Shown in pieces: positions 8,145-15,450 of a stretch of 64,000 nt of DNA. The DNA comes from Opitutaceae bacterium (GTDB lineage: Bacteria > Verrucomicrobiota > Verrucomicrobiia > Opitutales > Opitutaceae). Location: assembly GCA_028284235.1 (NCBI GenBank), contig JANQSC010000029.1, forward strand, positions 62,001 through 126,000, given 5' to 3'. Position numbers and translations under genes: made by a program. The stretch's first letter is position 1. Every line of letters starts with the position of its first letter. A model generated the notes under the pieces. That model had not been told where the DNA came from. It saw only the letters and a list, made by a program, of their open reading frames with translations, and searched no databases.

Positions 8145-8497
8145 TAGTTCTTCCCCCCTTGCTCACGCTCGAGCTCGAACTCAGCGACCTTCTTCAGAAG
8201 CTGTTCGTAGTTCTCACCGATTATCAATGACGCCTTTTTCCTCGCATCAAACGGAGTACGCTCTGCCATCCAACATAGTCTAAATCCCTCGCCGTAGTGG
8301 GAAACCGACCACGGGTACAACTCCACATTCGGATAGTCAGGATGCAAATACCTCACCTGGTGAACAACCCACCCCCCCAGATCACCCAACCCCTTGGGTA
8401 CAGGCGTGGTGAAAAGAAACCCCAAAATAGGATTGCTAGACACCACGCCCTTGTCCGAGCGCGGGAAAAACGAAACCTCCGTCAACCCGCCAGCCAT
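8144..8497 (-). CDS. Hypothetical phage protein, 117 aa
   Basis: Starts MAGGLTEVSFFPRSDKG. Probably a small mixed alpha/beta protein with a helical charged C-terminus (YEQLLKKVAEFELEREQ). No family is recognised. It overlaps the stop of the gene upstream and its own stop touches the start of the resolvase gene, so it is translated as part of the same operon. Confidence 0.6.
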   Translation of the reverse strand: MAGGLTEVSFFPRSDKGVVSSNPILGFLFTTPVPKGLGDLGGWVVHQVRYLHPDYPNVELYPWSVSHYGEGFRLCWMAERTPFDARKKASLIIGENYEQLLKKVAEFELEREQGGKN

Positions 8498-8790
8498 CAG
8501 TCCTGTTTCTCCTCGGGAAGCGCGTTGAACCCCTTCACAGCCCCAGCGACACCACCGCGGCGATTGATCTCGAATTGAGCAAGATTCTCGAAGTTGGCGA
8601 CAGCCTCCTCCTTGTCCTTGCCCTCTCGAGACGTGAAGACCTTCCCACCCGGAAGATAAACCCCAAGCAAGTTGCCCCGCTTGTGAAGCTCCAACGTGCC
8701 CAGTTTCGGCAAGATCTCGCTTGTGAACGTATGGACTGGAGTCCGTGAAGGAGTTCCAGCCGGTTTTGATGTTTTTGTTTCGTCTGACAT
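8497..8790 (-). CDS. Hypothetical phage protein, 97 aa
   Basis: The preferred start is the ATG at 8790 (MSDETKTSKPAG); an ATG four codons earlier is also in frame. A disordered Thr/Pro-rich N-terminus is followed by a compact domain (LGTLELHKRGNLLGVYLP) and a helical end containing NRRGGVAGAVKGF. No family is recognised. The start is preceded by a 14-base sequence identical to that before the DUF5131 gene. Confidence 0.6.
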   Translation of the reverse strand: MSDETKTSKPAGTPSRTPVHTFTSEILPKLGTLELHKRGNLLGVYLPGGKVFTSREGKDKEEAVANFENLAQFEINRRGGVAGAVKGFNALPEEKQD

Positions 8791-8801
8791 AATTGTATCC
8801 A

Positions 8802-9014
8802 CTATTTAGTTGCAGCTTTGTATACCCGCACAGCGCGTTTCATGAGCGACTTGAAGAAGCCGATCTTGTACTTGCTGCGGACTCGAGGAATGTACGGCAC
8901 GCGTCTCACCTTGTTCCTAGCCTTTTGGCTCGCCAGGTGGCCCGCTTCGCTACGTCGTTGGTATTTCTCCTCAAGCCGTTTTAAACGGCGACGTTTCTGG
9001 TTGTTCTTAATCAT
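8802..9014 (-). CDS. Very basic hypothetical protein, 70 aa
   Basis: Begins MIKNNQKRRRLKRLEEKY and remains strongly Lys/Arg-rich to the end. The ATG at 9014 overlaps the TGA of the upstream 49-residue gene (ATGA), which supports translation. The composition suggests nucleic-acid binding, or a protein associated with the replication genes around it. No family is recognised. Confidence 0.5.
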   Translation of the reverse strand: MIKNNQKRRRLKRLEEKYQRRSEAGHLASQKARNKVRRVPYIPRVRSKYKIGFFKSLMKRAVRVYKAATK

Positions 9015-9160
9015 CGACGGAGAAACCCTTTCAACAGTTTAGACGCGCTTTTGCCTGGTTTACATTTACCAAACGCTCCCTTGTTGTATCCACGCTTTAT
9101 ATACTCCTCGTTCTTTTCGTCTTTGTGAATTTGATCATTCGTTTTTGATCGATTGCCCAT
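9011..9160 (-). CDS. Small basic hypothetical protein, 49 aa
   Basis: The start is placed at the ATG at 9160 (MGNRSKTNDQIHKDEKNEE), which shares one base with the TGA of the upstream ATPase gene; a longer frame would run back into the ATPase gene. The C-terminus is rich in Lys and Gly (KCKPGKSASKLLKGF). No family is recognised. Overlaps at both ends show it is embedded in the operon. Confidence 0.5.
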   Translation of the reverse strand: MGNRSKTNDQIHKDEKNEEYIKRGYNKGAFGKCKPGKSASKLLKGFLRR

Positions 9161-10398
9161 CAGACTGCGGCCTCCGCTTCCAGCAAGTTGCCGTCCTCGA
9201 TGATGAACGAGCATTCGTCGCCAAGAGAAACACGCGTAGCGATAACCTGGAGACCCTGTTCAACTACCCAGGCGCTAAACTCGGCTAGAGTCTCGGCATC
9301 CATCTGCTCCAGCTTGTCCATCAAGATGAACTGGCACTCAGGCTTGATGCTCTTGATGATCGACACAGCGACGATCAGCTGCTCGGAGCCGCTCATGCCG
9401 TCCCAATGCTGGCCCTTGTAAGTAATCGAGCCCTGCTCCACATCCAGACCCTCGATCGGAATTTTCGAGTCAATCAAGAGCTTCCGCTTCTCGTCACTCA
9501 GAGCCGTCAAATTGCTTTCAATAGACTCCACCTGTTCAGTGAGATCCGAGATCTCCTTAGCTTTGGCGCGATAGTCCGCGTTCGCGCGAACCATCGCATT
9601 AATGTCCCCAGCAGACTCCAGCTGCTCAGAGATTTCAGACGTATCCAAAGGCTGAACATCGATCCCCTTTAAACGAGCAATCTCGGAGTCGATCGTAACA
9701 TTGTCTTCACGGATCGACTTGATCTTCTTCTCGAGCTCCTCAATCGCAATGAGGTTGGAAGACTTCATGCCCTCCGCTCGCTTCAAATCCGCAGCAACCT
9801 GCGTACGCCTAGAATTCTCCTCGTTCAACTCATTCAGCTTCCGAGTCAACTCGCCCACATCCACCTCCTCGTCAGGAACATCCGCATGACGCTCCATCGA
9901 CTCGTAAATAGACTGTACCGCCTTCAAGTCGCGCTTGGTAACGCGCCGGTCCGCGTACGCGTCCTGATACCGATCCTCAATCTCCTCGAGAGCATCCTTG
10001 ATCCCCAGCGAAGACATCAAAATCTCCACCTTCTCCTTCTCGGAAGAACTTAGGAAACGAGGAAGGTCCAAAGCCAGCTCGCAGAGGAAATCGTCCAGCA
10101 ACGTCTGGCCACCGCGCATCCCCTTTTCATCGGATACTTTGAGCGCGGAGTTCTTGCCCTTGCGCTCGACGATAAGACCATTGCTCGTTTCGATGCGAAT
10201 ATATGGGTCCGCCTCGCTATTCCGAGCGTTCGTCGGAGCGTGGCGACCGCCACCCAGGCCAAACGCCAAAGCGTCTAAAGTGGACGTCTTCCCCTGCCCG
10301 TTCTTGCCGCCGATGACGGTCAAGCCATTCGCCTCGAACTTCATTTCGACAGCGTGGATTCGCTTAAAATCGTTAATCTTCAGTGTAGTTATTTTCAT
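9160..10398 (-). CDS. SbcC/RecF-like ABC-type ATPase (phage)
   Basis: Protein of 412 residues with split ABC-ATPase halves around a coiled coil. Walker A is GGKNGQGKTS (30-39). A long charged helical region spans about 115-305. The signature-like MSGSEQLIVAVS precedes a Walker B in which ILMDKLEQMD has Lys where most ABC ATPases have the catalytic Glu. These proteins act in DNA end processing or recombination. Here the gene lies between a RecE-like exonuclease/annealing pair and a RuvC-like resolvase, so it completes a recombination module. The ATG at 10398 follows a 180-base non-coding stretch that may hold a promoter. Confidence 0.85.
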   Translation of the reverse strand: MKITTLKINDFKRIHAVEMKFEANGLTVIGGKNGQGKTSTLDALAFGLGGGRHAPTNARNSEADPYIRIETSNGLIVERKGKNSALKVSDEKGMRGGQTLLDDFLCELALDLPRFLSSSEKEKVEILMSSLGIKDALEEIEDRYQDAYADRRVTKRDLKAVQSIYESMERHADVPDEEVDVGELTRKLNELNEENSRRTQVAADLKRAEGMKSSNLIAIEELEKKIKSIREDNVTIDSEIARLKGIDVQPLDTSEISEQLESAGDINAMVRANADYRAKAKEISDLTEQVESIESNLTALSDEKRKLLIDSKIPIEGLDVEQGSITYKGQHWDGMSGSEQLIVAVSIIKSIKPECQFILMDKLEQMDAETLAEFSAWVVEQGLQVIATRVSLGDECSFIIEDGNLLEAEAAV

Positions 10399-10419
10399 GT
10401 TACCTTGCTTTCTAATGCG

Positions 10420-10467
10420 CCCGGACAGGACTAATTTCAGTGTATTAAAAGGAGAGGCCCGTCCGGG
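10420..10467. other. Inverted repeat and homopolymer in the 180-base gap upstream of the ATPase gene
   Basis: The arms CCCGGAC (10420-10426) and GTCCGGG (10461-10467) face each other across 34 bases. A run of eight G residues lies further on at 10514-10521. No gene is visible here. The repeat could be an operator or an attenuator-like structure, but the loop is long for a terminator. Confidence 0.3.
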
Positions 10468-10578
10468 ACTTACTCTTCTCTCCAGTTTCTTCTATGGTAT
10501 TTCCAATTTGACCGGGGGGGGCAGAATCGCGAATCCCATTAAGCCAAGGCGCGACCCTGACACCGGTAGTTAATTGTT

Positions 10579-10803
10579 CTATTTATCACTCTTCAGCTCG
10601 TAGCATCCGCTCATAATCACACACAGCATTACTGTAGTGCCGAGAAACCAACTTATCCACGTAAGCACCAATCCAATAACGAATGGGAACGCACTCCCAC
10701 CCCATCCGGATTCCTCATGTAGTCTTGTTAACAAGACAAGAAACACTAAATTGGACGCAACATGAGCGAGTAGAGCCGACAGGAATTTCAAGTGATTCTT
10801 CAT
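10579..10803 (-). CDS. Small membrane protein, 74 aa
   Basis: Two clear membrane segments are visible: residues about 8-27 (LSALLAHVASNLVFLVLLT) and about 40-65 (PFVIGLVLTWISWFLGTTVM). Charged ends (MKNHLKF and YELKSDK) flank them. No family is recognised. It begins four bases after the stop of the RecE-like gene, so it is cotranscribed. A role in membrane anchoring or superinfection exclusion is possible but not indicated by sequence. Confidence 0.55.
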   Translation of the reverse strand: MKNHLKFLSALLAHVASNLVFLVLLTRLHEESGWGGSAFPFVIGLVLTWISWFLGTTVMLCVIMSGCYELKSDK

Positions 10804-10807
10804 AACT

Positions 10808-11785
10808 CTACGCGCTCAAACGATCGTCGATCTCCCGTCTGTGCCAGGGCTTCAGCCCTACCAGTTTAGTGGTTTGGTCGTGCCAAGGGATCTCGCGCCG
10901 ATACGCCTTGCCAAGACGACTCAAATCGCTATCGACCTCCTTCATCCCGTACTCCCAAGCCTCGACGTCGCTCTCGAAAACGCGGCAACGAAACGGCTCC
11001 TTCTTCTCAACGAAAACGAAGTAGAACGTCTTGATTGGCTGCTCCGGACTAAGAGCATTGATCACCTTCGCATAGAAAGGACCCTGCCGATAGTAGCCCA
11101 AGTTGTAGAACCGCTGGTCGAAGTTGTCGAGATCGTCGATCGTCTTCAAGTCCGCTGCAAAACTATGGAATTCCGAGTACTCGCATCCATTGACCGAATA
11201 CGCGTCCGCCCTGCATTGGACCTGAAACCCATACGAAGTCATCGGAGTCCGGAACGTTACCTCAGGCTGGCAAGCCCTCAGAATATTCACCGCGTCAGGG
11301 TTCTTCTCGATACCCTCCTTAGCGTTCTGAAGCTTCGCCATCTCCTCGTAGGAAATGAAGTACTGACCCATGATCGTGGTCATGACCTTCTTCTCCTCGT
11401 CGTTCCGACTTTTCTGGCGAATCAGGCCAATCATCATCTCGCATTCGCGATTAGGCATCCGGTCGTCGTTGACCGCCTGCATCAGGAACTCGATGTAGTT
11501 GTCCTTGCCCTTCGTCGTGTTCAGAGCGAACGAAACGTCCGGAAGAACCCGGTACCGCTCATTGAACACCCTCTCACCCTCGAGGATGAAACAATGCCCG
11601 TGGGTTCCGAAATTCATCGCAGCCGAAGACTCGTGAGGAATCGACTTGTCGATGAACTTCTTCTTGTAGAGCTCGAGCGACTTGCGAGCCACCCCAAGCT
11701 TGCTGTTGGAAACAGCCTTACGGGAGTGGTAAACCTCGTTCGACTCGTTGAAGAGGATTCCGGTAGGTTCGGCAACTGTACTCAT
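10808..11785 (-). CDS. RecE/YqaJ-type PD-(D/E)XK exonuclease
   Basis: Protein of 325 residues resembling the C-terminal nuclease part of exodeoxyribonuclease VIII. The N-terminal block YHSRKAVSNSKL corresponds to the start of the RecE nuclease domain. MNFGTHGHCFILEGERVF carries the conserved G-x-x-x-H helix. The catalytic region reads VQCRADAY then SFAADLKTIDD (the D and DxK parts of PD-(D/E)XK), and YNLGYYRQGPFY is the usual QxxxY-type helix. It would resect double-stranded ends for annealing by the neighbouring protein. Its start overlaps the stop of that gene by four bases. Confidence 0.8.
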   Translation of the reverse strand: MSTVAEPTGILFNESNEVYHSRKAVSNSKLGVARKSLELYKKKFIDKSIPHESSAAMNFGTHGHCFILEGERVFNERYRVLPDVSFALNTTKGKDNYIEFLMQAVNDDRMPNRECEMMIGLIRQKSRNDEEKKVMTTIMGQYFISYEEMAKLQNAKEGIEKNPDAVNILRACQPEVTFRTPMTSYGFQVQCRADAYSVNGCEYSEFHSFAADLKTIDDLDNFDQRFYNLGYYRQGPFYAKVINALSPEQPIKTFYFVFVEKKEPFRCRVFESDVEAWEYGMKEVDSDLSRLGKAYRREIPWHDQTTKLVGLKPWHRREIDDRLSA

Positions 11786-12537
11786 GACGCCGCCCCTTCC
11801 TTCTCAAGCTCAAGACTGCTGCCCGAAGCGTCAGCCGCGGTGGACGGCTTCTCGGGACTCACGCGCTTCATGCGATCAACGTCGCCAGGTTCGGCCAATC
11901 CGAGATTGATACCCGTGATACGACGATAGACATCGCGCAGCATTCGCCGGCGAGCCTTGCCAAGGTAAGCGTCGAAACCAATGTACGTGTTCGCTTGCAA
12001 AACGTAGTTGTTTTTCAACTCCATCTGCTCGCCACCGTACTTCCACTTGGCACCGTACGTCACATAGCAAGCGTCGCCCTTCACTTGAGGAATGCCAGGT
12101 ATCTCCTCGAGAGCCCCTTCGATCGACTCGAAAACCAGACGCTCGAAACCCTGTTGAGTCACATACATGTTCCCGCCAATGATATTGACGACGTTCCCAT
12201 CCATGCTGAGCCCTATAATGAGGGTCTGAATCGCCACGTCCCGAACAATGTCCTCGGAATACCCAGGCCCCTTGGAGCCGTCGCGATTGCGGTCCTTGTC
12301 AGTCCGGAAACCAAGCGGAGACCCCTGCAAATGCATGAACGCCTTCAAAACAGGACCGTCGATGCACTTCCCCAAAACGTTCAACGCGATCGCCCTGCGA
12401 GCCATACGCTCCATCTCAGTAGGCGCGTCCTTCAGCTTCAGACTGATGTCCTGGCAAAGCTCGCCCAATTGAGCGAACGCCTCGCTCTTAGGCAACGCGA
12501 GCTCGGTAGGAATTTCTCTTTGTTGAGTATCGCTCAT
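11782..12537 (-). CDS. Putative single-strand annealing/recombination protein (RecT-like role)
   Basis: Protein of 251 residues placed immediately upstream of, and overlapping, the RecE-like exonuclease, the position normally occupied by a RecT-type annealing protein. Recognisable blocks shared with phage proteins in this position are HLQGSPLGFRTDKD, DGNVVNIIGGNMYVTQQGF and a late helix AYLGKARRRMLRDVYRRI. The acidic Ser-rich tail is probably disordered. I do not see the canonical RecT or Erf signatures, so annealing activity is inferred mainly from gene order. Confidence 0.6.
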   Translation of the reverse strand: MSDTQQREIPTELALPKSEAFAQLGELCQDISLKLKDAPTEMERMARRAIALNVLGKCIDGPVLKAFMHLQGSPLGFRTDKDRNRDGSKGPGYSEDIVRDVAIQTLIIGLSMDGNVVNIIGGNMYVTQQGFERLVFESIEGALEEIPGIPQVKGDACYVTYGAKWKYGGEQMELKNNYVLQANTYIGFDAYLGKARRRMLRDVYRRITGINLGLAEPGDVDRMKRVSPEKPSTAADASGSSLELEKEGAAS

Positions 12538-13205
12538 TGTACCTTGTCCTCCCCATCCTCGTCTTCGCTGTTCTCCAGATCAGCCTTCAATTCAGCCGCC
12601 TCCTTCTGGGCTTCCAGCCAGCCATTGTTCCAAGACTCGATCCGGTCAGGATCATCGTCGTTCTCCCTACGGAAAGGATTGTCCATAATGGCTTCCCCTT
12701 TCCCGAACGCGGCCTTCCCTTGGGCAAACGCAGTGCGAGTCTCCTCGTTCTTCTCCTGGATTGGACGGTCCAGCGACTTGCGATCCCCGTAGTAGTAGTC
12801 CTGCGCCAAGTCCAACACACGCTCGACCATCTCAGCCTCCTCGATCGAAAGAAAATCCTTCTCCTCGTTCTCGCAGGTGATCGGACGCGTAGGCGTATCA
12901 AACACGTGAGGCTCGCCCACATCCATACGCCGGGAAACCTTCATCCTCAGGGACTTGTGCCCCTCCTTCAAATACGACAAATACAGCCCTCTCACACGAA
13001 ACTGGTCGACAAGCGTCGACGGAAGCTCGCACATTCGCACTGCCAACCCATCCAACTTGCGAATCGCCTCGTCAAATACATCCAAAGGCTCCTCCTTCAG
13101 ACCCTGCAAAGGCTGCTTATAAAAGTCCTTTTGAGACTCGCTATAAGGACGGACGTCAACATCCAGACCCCCGTGCTTGTTATAATTTACCGATTGTATT
13201 CTCAT
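12534..13205 (-). CDS. Phage protein with C-terminal Rmf-like domain, 223 aa
   Basis: The start at 13205 (MRIQSVNYNKHGGL) is supported by AAGGAA a few bases upstream. The middle of the protein (residues about 35-140) is helical and unrecognised. Near the end, IMDNPFRRENDDDPDRIESW and NNGWLEAQ match the pattern of the ribosome modulation factor fold, in which N-P-[FY] is followed by W-x-x-G-W. A very acidic tail follows. Small Rmf-like domains occur in phages; whether this one binds ribosomes is unknown. Its stop overlaps the start of the annealing-protein gene. Confidence 0.65.
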   Translation of the reverse strand: MRIQSVNYNKHGGLDVDVRPYSESQKDFYKQPLQGLKEEPLDVFDEAIRKLDGLAVRMCELPSTLVDQFRVRGLYLSYLKEGHKSLRMKVSRRMDVGEPHVFDTPTRPITCENEEKDFLSIEEAEMVERVLDLAQDYYYGDRKSLDRPIQEKNEETRTAFAQGKAAFGKGEAIMDNPFRRENDDDPDRIESWNNGWLEAQKEAAELKADLENSEDEDGEDKVQ

Positions 13206-13206
13206 A

Positions 13207-13683
13207 TTATTCCTTGTTCTTATTGCTATTTTTATCCAAAAGTTTGATACGCAGAAGCTTCTGCAATCCCCTCACCCGCTTATTCGACTTGACCACCTTC
13301 TCCTCTTCCAACTCGCACTTCAGTCGCCACGTAAACGCCTCGTTTCGCCACAAGTGCCTCGCGTCGCTGTCGATCTGCCGCTCCCGCTCCCGCTCCCGCC
13401 TCTCGTCCTCCAGAATCCACCGGGTCCCCAGAAGCGCCCCGCGAGACGCTTCAAGCTGCGCCGCCATCTCCCTGAACTCGGGATTCGTACGCGTCGCGAC
13501 CCATGCAGACACTCTCCCAACTGTCTTAAACGAAACTCGTCTCCCCCACTCAGCGAGCCCGACCAGCATGAGTTCCCAATCCTCGAGGTCCCCTCTCGAG
13601 CGCTGGCCGGGCTCCGAACGATGCGACGCCACCCCGGCGCCGCCTCCTCTAACTGAAACTTCCTTGAAATGTCCACTTCTCAT
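13207..13683 (-). CDS. Hypothetical charged coiled-coil protein, 158 aa
   Basis: Begins MRSGHFKEVSVRGGG with GGAGGA just before the ATG at 13683. After a globular part (WELMLVGLAEWGRRVS), the protein is a long charged helix containing RRERERERQIDSDARH and a Lys-rich tail. No family is recognised. It is followed after one base by the Rmf-like gene. Confidence 0.55.
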   Translation of the reverse strand: MRSGHFKEVSVRGGGAGVASHRSEPGQRSRGDLEDWELMLVGLAEWGRRVSFKTVGRVSAWVATRTNPEFREMAAQLEASRGALLGTRWILEDERRERERERQIDSDARHLWRNEAFTWRLKCELEEEKVVKSNKRVRGLQKLLRIKLLDKNSNKNKE

Positions 13684-13704
13684 TCCTCCGTATCCAATCG
13701 ACGG

Positions 13705-13971
13705 TTACACATACTCCAGGCCCTTTTCCATCGCCGCCTCAACACGCTTGCGGCTGATCCGAACACCCTTCGCGAACTTCTTAACCTTGATTCCCTCGTC
13801 CCGAAGAAAACGCTTCAACTGGCGGTGCCGACCCGGTTCAGGCTTCATATTCAGAAACCGCTCAGCCTGGTCATAGGTCAGCCAGTCAGGAAAACTCTCA
13901 CGCCGCTCCATAACCTTGCGGAGGTTCGCCATTTCAGAATGCAAAGCCTCGAGCTGCGCCGAAATCATCAA
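13705..13971 (-). CDS. Excisionase/MerR-like helix-turn-helix protein, 88 aa
   Basis: Small basic protein with a coiled-coil start followed by a winged-helix-type segment: DWLTYDQAERFLNM, then LKRFLRDEGIKVKKFAKGVRISRKRVEAAM. The order of tyrosine- and leucine-containing helices and the final RISRKRV strand-helix is typical of excisionase-type DNA-binding domains. It might serve as the element's excisionase or as a transcription regulator. Its ATG overlaps the stop of the preceding gene. Confidence 0.6.
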   Translation of the reverse strand: MMISAQLEALHSEMANLRKVMERRESFPDWLTYDQAERFLNMKPEPGRHRQLKRFLRDEGIKVKKFAKGVRISRKRVEAAMEKGLEYV

Positions 13972-14261
13972 ATTACCCTTCCCGTCTCCAATTCCACTTC
14001 CATCTCCCGCAACAGCCTCAGCAATTGCTCTCTCTCCGCAGGAGTGATGACTCCATCGCTGATGATGTGCTCGAACAACGTCTGAGCCTCCCTAGCCTCG
14101 CGTATCAACTCAGCAGATACAGCTTCTTGCTGCTCTTGGCGTTTCCTAATAATTCCCGTGAAAAACGAGAGACTTGAAACGCGAAGCTGGGAAAACCGGC
14201 ACTCCAAACGATTAAGAAATCGCTGAACAGATTTTGAAGGATGTGAATCGGCAAGACTCAC
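13968..14261 (-). CDS. Hypothetical helical protein, 97 aa
   Basis: Begins MSLADSHPSKSVQRFL. The C-terminal half is a charged helix (REAREAQTLFEHIISDG) ending ITPAEREQLLRLL, which resembles the C-terminal helical region of small phage regulators. No family is recognised. Four-base overlaps with both neighbours place it firmly in the early operon. Confidence 0.55.
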   Translation of the reverse strand: MSLADSHPSKSVQRFLNRLECRFSQLRVSSLSFFTGIIRKRQEQQEAVSAELIREAREAQTLFEHIISDGVITPAEREQLLRLLREMEVELETGRVI

Positions 14262-14548
14262 GCAACCGCCTCCGCTTCCTTCTCAATCTGTTCTGAGATC
14301 TCTCTCATCTTCGACAGAGCGCCCCCCTTGTGAATCGAAACCAGCTGCTCGATTAACTCCTGCGCCGCGCTTTGAAGCTCCTTCCCCTCGTCAACACAAA
14401 GGTAGCCCGTCTCGCTCAGTTCTCTCTGAATTGCCTGATTGCAAAGCGCCGACTGATTGTCATCAAAGGACGTCTCTACCGCTGCATTGAATGGCTTAAC
14501 AAGATCACTCTTTAGCCTAAACGTAATTCTCACCGTGTTGTCTGACAT
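14258..14548 (-). CDS. Ribbon-helix-helix-like regulator, first gene of the leftward operon
   Basis: The start is the ATG at 14548 (MSDNTVRITFRLKSDLVKPF); an upstream TTG is also in frame but would lie across the operator palindrome. The beginning has the alternating polar/hydrophobic strand (VRITFRLK) followed by two helices expected for an Arc/CopG-type RHH DNA-binding domain; the rest is helical. The start codon overlaps a TGTCTGACA palindrome, so autoregulation is likely. It is transcribed divergently from a second RHH-like gene at 14678. Confidence 0.6.
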   Translation of the reverse strand: MSDNTVRITFRLKSDLVKPFNAAVETSFDDNQSALCNQAIQRELSETGYLCVDEGKELQSAAQELIEQLVSIHKGGALSKMREISEQIEKEAEAVA

Positions 14549-14663
14549 GACACACAATAAGAATTCTCCGGCCTCTCAAATCAAGATAAAATGTCGGACA
14601 ACGTGTGACGTGTGTGACAACTATTTGCGTTATAACGATTTACTGATGAAAAAAAGTCTGACA
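14539..14663. promoter_or_regulatory. Divergent control region with TGTCNGACA palindromes
   Basis: Two exact palindromes of form TGTC-N-GACA lie at 14539-14547 (TGTCTGACA) and 14592-14600 (TGTCGGACA). Two single-mismatch copies lie at 14611-14619 (TGTGTGACA) and 14655-14663 (AGTCTGACA). They occupy the gap between two divergently transcribed genes that each encode a possible ribbon-helix-helix protein, the expected arrangement for repressor-operator control of phage early transcription. No single -35/-10 pair stood out clearly. Confidence 0.6.
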
Positions 14664-14677
14664 ATAGTCATACTAAT

Positions 14678-15160
14678 ATGCCAGAGAGACTATCGATCCG
14701 ACTGACTGATGATAACATAGTCAAGAAACTCGACACCCATCTAACAATGTCGAAGCAGACTCCATCCGAGTATGTCAGAAACCTGATAGAAAACGACTTA
14801 CGCAACGTGAGAACCACGCCGTCAGATGAAGGGTGCATAATTCAGCTGCTCGAGAAGTTCGACCCCGCATACGTTAAAAAAGCGAAGAAAGTGCTCGTAA
14901 ACGCCGATCAGCCAATGCTACTCGCAAAAACCCTGCGAGGACTAGTCGACCAAGTGTCACGCCTAATCGACTTCGCCAAAGGACCAGCCATCAAAGAAGG
15001 CGACTATGACATCGAAATGAAAGTGGCGCACTGGGTGGAAGGCGAAGTACAAATGGTCGCAGAGACCGCAGGCGACTATCCACAAGGCTCTTTTGAAAGC
15101 ATGTCCGAAGTAGTGAAGCCCTCTACGCCACCCAAGAAATCCAAAAAGAAGAAAGCATGA
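14678..15160 (+). CDS. Ribbon-helix-helix-like regulator with long C-terminal region, 160 aa
   Basis: Begins MPERLSIRLTDDNIVKKLDT and continues KQTPSEYVRNLIENDL, a strand followed by two helices typical of CopG/Arc-type RHH domains. The remaining 110 residues are helical and end in a Lys-rich tail (KPSTPPKKSKKKKA). It is divergent from the leftward operon and shares the operator region with it, so it may be the lysogeny-side repressor. The stop overlaps the start of the next gene (ATGA). Confidence 0.6.
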   Translation: MPERLSIRLTDDNIVKKLDTHLTMSKQTPSEYVRNLIENDLRNVRTTPSDEGCIIQLLEKFDPAYVKKAKKVLVNADQPMLLAKTLRGLVDQVSRLIDFAKGPAIKEGDYDIEMKVAHWVEGEVQMVAETAGDYPQGSFESMSEVVKPSTPPKKSKKKKA

Positions 15161-15384
15161 GCAACCTACCGGAATTCAACAAATACATCCTAGTCGCGAT
15201 CGTGGCGCTAGCGATCCTCACGCTGCTCGCCCCCGACCGCATCTTCGATCGCTTCAAAAAGATAGCTGCGATATTCGTATACGTCGCCATCGCCGCTGGC
15301 GTCCTCTGGATCCCAGTCAACGAGCTCATCAAAAGCAAGCAGCCACCTGAGCAATCTGAGGAGCAAGAAACGACGCCATCGTAA
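15157..15384 (+). CDS. Small two-helix membrane protein, 75 aa
   Basis: Two membrane segments (about residues 10-25, ILVAIVALAILTLLAP, and 36-53, IAAIFVYVAIAAGVLWIP) with a short basic loop (RIFDRFKK) and a polar acidic tail. Its ATG overlaps the stop of the RHH-like gene, so the two are cotranslated. No family is recognised. Such an arrangement in a prophage may mark a lysogenic conversion protein. Confidence 0.55.
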   Translation: MSNLPEFNKYILVAIVALAILTLLAPDRIFDRFKKIAAIFVYVAIAAGVLWIPVNELIKSKQPPEQSEEQETTPS

Positions 15385-15450
15385 CGAGCTACCAAGACTG
15401 ACCTGAAGCACGGAGCCGCAGCGTCCGAGAATCTGTAAACTCATCAAGCA

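Noticed and set aside
10514-10521. Run of eight G as a frameshift or phase-variation site
   Set aside because: It lies outside any supported gene and does not join two frames with recognisable products.
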